From Antilocapra americana (lineage: Eukaryota > Chordata > Mammalia > Artiodactyla > Antilocapridae), in the NCBI GenBank assembly GCA_007570785.1, contig ML660774.1, positions 4,891,433 through 4,955,432 of the forward strand: a stretch of 64,000 bases of DNA, given 5' to 3'. A model generated the notes under the pieces. That model did not search any database. It had not been told where the DNA came from and saw only the letters and a list, made by a program, of their open reading frames with translations. The position numbers and the translations under genes are program-made. Shown here piece by piece: positions 57,768 through 64,000 of the stretch; the first letter of the stretch is position 1, and the number at the start of each line of letters is the position of its first letter.

Positions 57768-57935
57768 TGTATTACCAGTTTAAAAGCATGATCTCTTTTA
57801 ATCCTCATGGTAATCCTATGAAGAAGATAGTATTGTTATTCCTCCTTAATAGATGATGAAATTAAGCATCTGATTGAGAATGTTGGCCAGCATCAGTGAA
57901 CCAGTAGGGAAAGAGTAAGGGCTCAGTCCAGGAGC
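57768..57935 (-). repeat. MIR, antisense (right part)
   Basis: gatctcttttaatcctcatg gtaatcctatgaagaagata and agatgatgaaattaagcatc match antisense MIR ('ctcatttaatcctcacaacaaccctatgaggta... agatgaggaaactgagg'). Confidence 0.8.
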
Positions 57936-58263
57936 ATGAAGCTTTACAGCTCAGCTCGTAAACGCTGCACAGGCAGAGAACAGTACTTCTGCCTACAAGG
58001 GGAAGGCCTGATAGGGTGCAACCAATTCTGACTAGGAAGGGTTCTGTGTTGATAATACACTTTAACATGTGACTTTAAAGATGTGAAGAATCTCTACAGA
58101 AAGAAAGAAATCCCATGATGAGATAATACATGAGCAAGGCACACAGATGAGAAATGCAGAAAATGTTGAGTGATCTTGTAGGAATGAAGGTATATGGATG
58201 AGAGGAAGATAGTCAAAAAGTAATAAATGATTCAACTGGAAATTTAATCATTAAATATTAATA
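57936..58263. other. Unassigned sequence
   Basis: Nothing recognised. Confidence 0.3.
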
Positions 58264-58403
58264 TGGGCTTCCCAGGTGGCACAGTGGTAAAGGTCGGGAA
58301 AGATGCCCTGGTAGAGGAAATGGCAACCCATTCCAGTATTCTGTGTGGGTGACAGTCCATCGGGTCACAAAGGGTTGGACATGACTGAGCTAGGACGAGC
58401 ATC
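58264..58403 (+). mobile_element. Bov-tA SINE with two internal deletions
   Basis: gggcttcccaggtggcacag tggtaaagg then directly tcgggaaagatgccctggta, skipping most of the tRNA region. ccattccagtattctgtgtg then lacks the next ~30 bp. The tail gttggacatgactgagc is present. Confidence 0.88.
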
Positions 58404-58512
58404 CTATTTTATATGTAATTTGAATGATATTCTTGAGGGAGGCCAGTGATTCCCAAGAAGTGAAGACAGTTTGGTCAAGGTATAGCCTAAGTACAATAGA
58501 GACTACCTCCTA
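58404..58512. other. Short unassigned spacer
   Basis: About 110 bases between two plus-strand Bov-tA copies. Nothing recognised. Confidence 0.3.
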
Positions 58513-58709
58513 AGATTCCTGGTAGCTCAAACGGTAGAGTCTGCCTATAATGCAGGAGATCCATGTTCTATCCCTGGGTCAGGAAGATCCCCTGAATGGC
58601 AGCCCACTCCAGTATTCTTGCCTGGAAAATCCCTTGGACAGAGGAGACTGGCGGGCTATAGTCCTTGGGGTCGCAAAGAATCGGACACGACTAAGTGACT
58701 TCACTTTCT
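58513..58709 (+). mobile_element. Bov-tA SINE
   Basis: attcctggtagctcaaacgg tagagtctgcctataatgca head, cactccagtattcttgcctg body with a short deletion before it (cccctgaatggcagccc), tail aatcggacacgactaagtga. Confidence 0.92.
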
Positions 58710-58889
58710 TGAGATTCACTATCAGAGGAAACCAGTGTCAGTGATAGAAAGATATCAATCCCCCGGGTGTATAAATAGAGCCTGCCGTCTCCTCAGTGGA
58801 AATGCCTAGCAGACACGCTTTGAATCTCTGCCCTTCTTTGGGAAGCAACTCGCTTCTCCCAAGAACCTTTCATCATGATGCTTCTAAAG

Positions 58890-59030
58890 CTTAAATGTGC
58901 ATACCAAGCAACTGGGTGTCCTTTATAAATGTTGATTTTGTGGGGTCTGAGATTCTGCATTTGTAACAAGCTCCTGGCCCCACCCAAGCTGCCTATCTCA
59001 AAGACCCCATTTTGCAACAGAAAGCTTTGG
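58890..59030. mobile_element. MER5A/MER5B-type hAT transposon
   Basis: ccaagcaactgggtgtcctt then gtggggtctgagattctgca tttgtaacaagctcctggcc match MER5A/B ('ggggcctgagattctgcatttctaacaagctccc'). Both ends are diverged. Confidence 0.7.
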
Positions 59031-60963
59031 TACACAGCAGGAAGAATTGCTTACCTAACTGTTCTCTCAAATTGGAAAGATGCTTCACATGCCTTAGTCA
59101 AAACCTGTTCCTGCTCAGAACAACTGTTCTGCCCAAAACATTGTCCTGAAACAATTTCTTTGTGTTCTTTAAGGCAAGGAAGTATACCTAACATTCAAAT
59201 ATAGTAGACATTTCTATATAGGCACTAAGTTTCGTTTAGGATCACATTAATTAAGTAAATGGCATAATGCCCACTGGGCAACAGCTATTATGCAAAGAAG
59301 GTAATTTATGATATGACTGTGCCAAATAATTTTAAAAATAGGAAAACTTGTTTTAAACCATATGAACTAATAGGAAACAAAGGAAATGATATCACTGTAA
59401 GTCCTTTCCTAAATATGCAAGGAGAATGACATAATATTTTGATTTTTAAAAAGTTCTTTGTGTGTAAATTCATGCAGAAGCAACTTTATGCAGTGTAAAT
59501 TCACTGAGGAATTTTATCACATCACTGTAATTGCTGGTCTTTCGACCTCAGTGAAAATATACTCAGTTCTAACGTTAAGGGTGGCAAATCATTTATCAGA
59601 TGCTAGAAGTGGATAATGAATGTCCTGAAGAATATATTTCTGAAAAACCAAGTGAAATAACAGCAACATTAGCCAGTGTCCCACAAACTTTGGTTGTTTT
59701 TCAAGATGAACCTACTTTGGATTTGATATAGTATTTTGAATTTTCACCGTATTGTATGTTACTACAGTAGAAAATATCATGAGGTCATCTAGCACTGTAC
59801 TTACATCTGGCACAGGATGCCCTACAATTTTTTTTTAACCCTCCAATAAGTAGATTAGTCAACATTCCCTGGTAACATATTTCATTATCTCAAAGACACT
59901 TAGGGACATAGGACATCCAGAAAAAAAAATTGCTTCCACTTTACTCTAAATCCTTTTCTTTTGTTCTGCCCTCATCCAACACAGAAAACATCTGCTCACC
60001 AGCACCCACATGATCTTCTGTGGAGTGCCTGGTTATTGGTGTAAAGCACTCACCCAGACTTTGCTTCCTCAGCTTAAATCTCAGCTCCTCAACCTTTCCT
60101 CAAAAACTCCTGAGCCCAAGGAGTATTTCCTTTTTCTGTTTCAATATCAGATAGCCTCAAAATTATGTGTTTCACATAATGAAACTCTTAAGGACATAAC
60201 CAGTCACAGCACAGTGCAAGTCGTTGCTTTGTGGAATGTGCTCCAGTTTCCAACCCAGAATCCTATTAGTATTTGCTATTGTGGTTATCAAGGAATTCAG
60301 CTATCGTTTAGGACATGCCTATTTATAAATTTATAGAACTGAGAGTTGAAATCAACGTTAAAGGCCATCTGATCCACCCTTCTCATATATAAATGCTGTA
60401 TGAGAACCCTCACAAATTGAAAGTACTTCCTATTCTAGGTCACAAGAGTTTAGAATGTTGAGATTAGATGTATTAAACTTGAAATTGCTCATTTCTCTAA
60501 CCTACCAGTACTGAATGTGTGATTTATAGTTAGCTGTGACCCTGAAGCAAAGATGTCTGTACATCGGTAAAGTGAAGTCTTGTGTTAATGTTGGTGTATG
60601 GTTACTAGTAGATTGTATTGCTATCATTTTAGATCTTGATTATAACTGCTACGTCTTTAACTTTCCAAAGTACTTTGAAGAATCACGACCCTGGACAACA
60701 ACTAAAATGTTCAGTTTGAAGGGGCTTTTGGAGTGTGTCCTACTCAAAGCCCAGCTTAAATAAACTCTTCTGCTGTATTCATCAACAAATCAACTGTCAT
60801 TGAACCTCTCTTTCCTTGGTGTGAAACTCAGTGGTTCATGAGGATTTAGGGCAGTTCTAATTCTTAATAAAATTATCTAAATTAAATCCAAATCTGCCTC
60901 CATTTAACTATAACTTATTCATTTCAGTCTCAGAGGCTTACTGTGACTTTGTTTATAAGCCCC
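59031..60963. other. Unassigned sequence with faint L2-like traces
   Basis: 60060-60125 (cttcctcagcttaaatctca gctcctcaacctttcctcaa) resembles sense L2 near its 3' region. 60345-60440 resembles a MIR/CR1-type relic. A 108-codon ORF at 60010-60336 spans the L2-like part and has no other support as a gene. Confidence 0.35.
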
Positions 60964-61174
60964 TGCGTGCATGTTACATTGTTACAGTCACATCTAGCTC
61001 CTTGCAACCTTATGGACTGTAGCTCACCAGGTTCCTCTTTCCATGGGATTCTCCGGGAGTCTATTGTCATTTCCTCCTCTAGGGGATTTCCTGACCTGGG
61101 GATCAACCCCACATCTGCTTCATCTCCTGCATTGCAGGTGGATTCTTTTCCCACTGAGCAACCTGGGAAACCCT
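60964..61174 (-). mobile_element. Bov-tA SINE, antisense, diverged
   Basis: atctagctccttgcaacctt atggactgtagctcaccagg tail half, ctcctgcattgcaggtggat and ccactgagcaacctgggaaa head half. The central body is altered (ctccgggagtctattgtcat). Confidence 0.88.
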
Positions 61175-61945
61175 TATAGGCACCTACTGTGTGCTGAATA
61201 TCCACAAGTCCTTCAGCTGAGGTCATAATCCCCATATGTCCCTCCCTCCTCTAGAGTGTGATAAAATTCCTCAGCTGTGGGAGGAGCATTAGTTTCACCA
61301 GGTAGGACCATGACTTTCCTCATTCTTGACTCTGAGCTTCAATCAAAACAGTGAAGGCTGCATGAGCATCTGTGGCAGGTACATCACCCTGATTATGTTA
61401 ACCATGCTGTTTACTTAAACCTCTGGTTTTTCCTCCACAAAAACTCTTACTAAATTCTTTTCAGGAATGATTTTCTCCTGCTTCCCATAGACAGCTGTTT
61501 TTGTGGTTGAAGGAAATTGAATAACCACGCAAACTAAGTTCTTGATAAACCATCAGACAGGAAGGGCTGAAGACAAAAGCCCCAGACAACTGGCCATGGG
61601 TTCCTCCCCATAGGTGGATGACCAAACCATCACTAAGCCCTGGTTTGGAGTTTGTCATTTGCACAATTTCTAGTTCACCTTCACCGTATCTTTGCCCAAT
61701 CTTCATTTCTTCCCTATAGTCACCAACATAATTTTTCTAGGTTTTCCCAGATACCTTGATTTTTTTTTAATTGACAAGTTTCTTCCCTTAGTATCTCCAT
61801 GATTATGTTGGTGAACCTATGCTGATTCCTATTATCAATTGCTTTCATTCTTTAGAAATCACTGAATATACTTTAATAACACCATATAGAAAGCACAGAA
61901 TATGTGTCAAAAAGATTTCTATAAATTATATCCTCCTCCTTCCCA
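61175..61945. other. Unassigned block with an open minus-strand frame
   Basis: 61461-61706 reads 81 codons on the minus strand (KIGQRYGEGELEIVQMTNSK, DGLVIHLWGGTHGQLSGAF). It is in sequence more balanced than its surroundings. I cannot assign a family; no splice signals or continuation in frame support an exon. An unrecognised repeat or decayed retrocopy is possible. Confidence 0.3.
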
Positions 61946-62274
61946 TTTAAAAAAATAAATTTGTTTGTTTATTTTTGGCTGTGCTGGGTCTTCATTTCCC
62001 CGTGCAGGCTTTCTCTAGTTGCATCAATAGGGGAATGCTCTTTGTTATGCACGGGCTTCTCACTGTGGTGGTAGCTTCTCTTTGCAGAGCACAGGCCCTC
62101 GAGCCTGTGGACTTCAGTACTTGTGTCTCTGGGGCTCTAGGACACAGACTCAGTAATTGTGGCATATGGGCTTAATTGCCTATGGCATGTGGGGTCTTCC
62201 TGGACCAGAGATCGAATCCATGTCTCCTGCATTGGCAGGTGGATACTTTACCACTGAGCCACCAGGGAAGCCCA
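61946..62274 (-). mobile_element. CHR-family long SINE, antisense
   Basis: ttatttttggctgtgctggg tcttcatttccccgtgcagg ctttctctagttgc and cactgtggtggtagcttctc, then ctcctgcattggcaggtgga tactttaccactgagccacc agggaagccc. This is a cetartiodactyl tRNA-derived SINE older than Bov-tA, nearly full length. The ORFs across it (61975-62175, 62157-62414) are incidental. Confidence 0.88.
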
Positions 62275-62393
62275 TCCTTCTTCTCATTTTTGAAAACCAT
62301 AACAGTGGCTCCATTCTACCTCATCCAGAATCTAGCTTATCCCCCATGGTTGCTCAGAGAGTCTCAGGACCTGAACACCTAGTTTCCCTAGCT

Positions 62394-62785
62394 ACGTATT
62401 TATTATTGAAGTAGAGCTGATTTACAATATCACATTAGTTTCAGGTGTACACCATAGTGTTTCAATATTTTTATAGCTTATACTCTATTTGCAGTGACTG
62501 TAAGATAATGACTGTGCTTCCCTGTGCTGTACATGCATCCTTGTTTCTTGCCCATCTGCTCTCTCCCTTCCCCACTGGTATCATTTAGCTTGCTCTCTGT
62601 ATCTGTGAGTCTGTTTCTATTGTTGTGTACACTCATTTGTTTTATTTTTTTAGATTCCACTTATAAGTGATAACAGAGTGTTTTGTGTTCCTCTCTCTGA
62701 CTTATTTCACTAAGCATAATACTCTCGAGTTCCATCTACATTGTTGCAAATGGCAGAATTTCATTTTTTTTTATGGCAATTTATC
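62394..62785 (-). mobile_element. L1 3' region, antisense
   Basis: ttgaagtagagctgatttac aatatcacattagtttcagg tgtacaccatagtg, then gagtctgtttctattgttgt gt, acttataagtgataacag and tgacttatttcactaagcat aat are the usual antisense L1 order. The 5' truncation is at about 62785. Confidence 0.88.
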
Positions 62786-64000
62786 TTTATGTCTGAAAAC
62801 ACAGCTTACTTGGGACAGAAGACTTTGCTTATCATATAACACAATTAAACTTCCTTTTACTTTATCTTCACTTAAGCTGGAACTAAGTTCAGTCTAAAGC
62901 AATGCTTTTCTGCACAGGAGCCAAACCAAAAGAGAATAAACATTTGCTCAATAATATATATTAAATTGTTATTATATATCAAGTACTATTTTGGGAACTG
63001 CATTTCACTTTTTTCAGAGAAACTGATAAAAACCCACAAAAATATCTCTTGTTACAACTCATATCCCCTGTTTAGCATAGTATCTCCTTTAATAGTACCT
63101 GTTTATAGAGCTTACCACACAATTTTAAAATGTTTTCACATAAATTACCTAACTCAATGCTGATAAAATTTTGACTACACAGACATCTCATTCATAGATA
63201 TAGACTCTGAGTTTCCTTGAAATTAAGTAAAAATCTTCTAAAAATTCCATGATACCTCAAAGGCAGAGGGAAAAAAAGAATGACCTCAAATTTAGTGCTT
63301 TCTTCAAAAATCATATCACCTACCTAATGCATTTTTCCTATTCTTAGTTTAAGACTATTCACTAATGTATAGACACATAGATTTGCATTAGTAATTTTAT
63401 GATAAGAATGTATAGTATTAGGTGATTTTATTTTAAGAATTTTCATTTTGGAAAGTTTCCTCTTCTTTGATCTGTCTTCCCTTTCAAACTCAGAACAAAA
63501 AAGCTTATCGACCTTTTACCTGATTAAAAATAAAATGTATTCCTGCCATTTAGGCTCTGTATCTGATCCTGCCCTGTTTCCTTTGGCATGATGTAGGGGC
63601 TTTATGATGGGCTGGTCAGACTTTCATTGCTTCCACTTCATTAGTCAGTTTTGACTTGAAAGTCAGAATTTGATCCAGGAATAAGTCTCTTCATCCTCTA
63701 CTCAGACATCCTTGGCAAAAGGCAAGAAAGCATCCTCAGAATCTTTGCTCTGAGTTGGATCTTGAGGTTTAGCACACTCTTCTCCTTTCAAAAAGAAATG
63801 TAAAAAGAAAGCCAGTTGATGTAAGCAACATCTGATTGTCTGTATAAAATTACTTCTGTTTCTGTAGCCTTCTCTGTTTTCTTTCAAGAGTTCTTCACAG
63901 GCTTCCCACCCTTAGGTTGGTGGATGTTTTTACTAGGTGCATGAGACAGGGTTCAATCAGGGAGGAAGAACAACTACAAGTGTGACGGTAAAACAGATTA
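62786..64000. other. Unassigned sequence to the window end
   Basis: Nothing firmly recognised. 63450-64000 is balanced in composition; the last bases (acagggttcaatcagggagg) hint at an old repeat running off the window. A 61-codon minus ORF at 63702-63887 lacks a signature. Confidence 0.3.

Noticed and set aside
60010..60336. 108-codon plus-strand ORF as a gene
   Set aside because: Part of it resembles an L2 fragment and nothing else supports it.

Overview
This window is nuclear DNA from a ruminant (Pecora: cattle, sheep, goat or a relative). The evidence is the repeats. There are many tRNA-Glu-headed Bov-tA SINEs and a dimeric BOV-A2, 5'-truncated BovB (RTE-type) LINEs that encode reverse-transcriptase remnants, artiodactyl L1 3' ends, and older CHR-type SINEs. 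Beneath these lie pan-mammalian MIR, L2, old L1, MER5A and MER20 copies. Species and chromosome cannot be read from the sequence.

I find no convincing exon, intact gene or RNA gene of the host. The DNA is mostly AT-rich with scattered short ORFs. Every ORF with a recognisable protein signature belongs to a retrotransposon: BovB reverse transcriptase, a BovB endonuclease piece, or an L2 reverse-transcriptase C-terminus. The window is best read as intergenic or deep-intronic sequence shaped by successive retrotransposition.

Layout. 1-2.5 kb: AT-rich, one Bov-tA. 2.5-5.6 kb: an old antisense L1 cut by a 997-bp solo LTR, a Bov-tA and a MER5A. 5.6-11 kb: sparse repeats, including a MIR cut by a Bov-tA. 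11-14 kb: a BovB tail, an L1 5'-UTR-like piece and an L1 3' end. 14-27 kb: mostly unassigned, with MIR/L2 relics, a 50-bp alternating purine-pyrimidine tract at 19.4 kb and a long repeat-poor block at 22.5-27 kb. 27-34 kb: an 800-bp antisense L2, one CHR SINE, and Bov-A/Bov-tA copies. 34.1-36.7 kb: the longest BovB. 36.7-43.3 kb: L2, L1 and several SINEs, including an L1 split by two SINEs. 43.3-45.6 kb: one BovB inserted in the tail of another in opposite orientation. 46-54 kb: MIR, BovB tail, Bov-tA, a hAT-type transposon with its target duplication, CHR SINE and MER20. 54.6-57.8 kb: two more BovBs, one with an inverted 5' end and one inserted in a MIR. 58-64 kb: Bov-tA copies, MER5A, a CHR-type SINE and an L1 3' end.

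The interest is structural: nested insertions that can be ordered by target-site duplications, a twin-priming footprint, large inverted repeats, and a solo LTR with a duplicated enhancer-like U3. I found no evidence of a new functional gene system. Unassigned blocks are flagged for homology and conservation checks.
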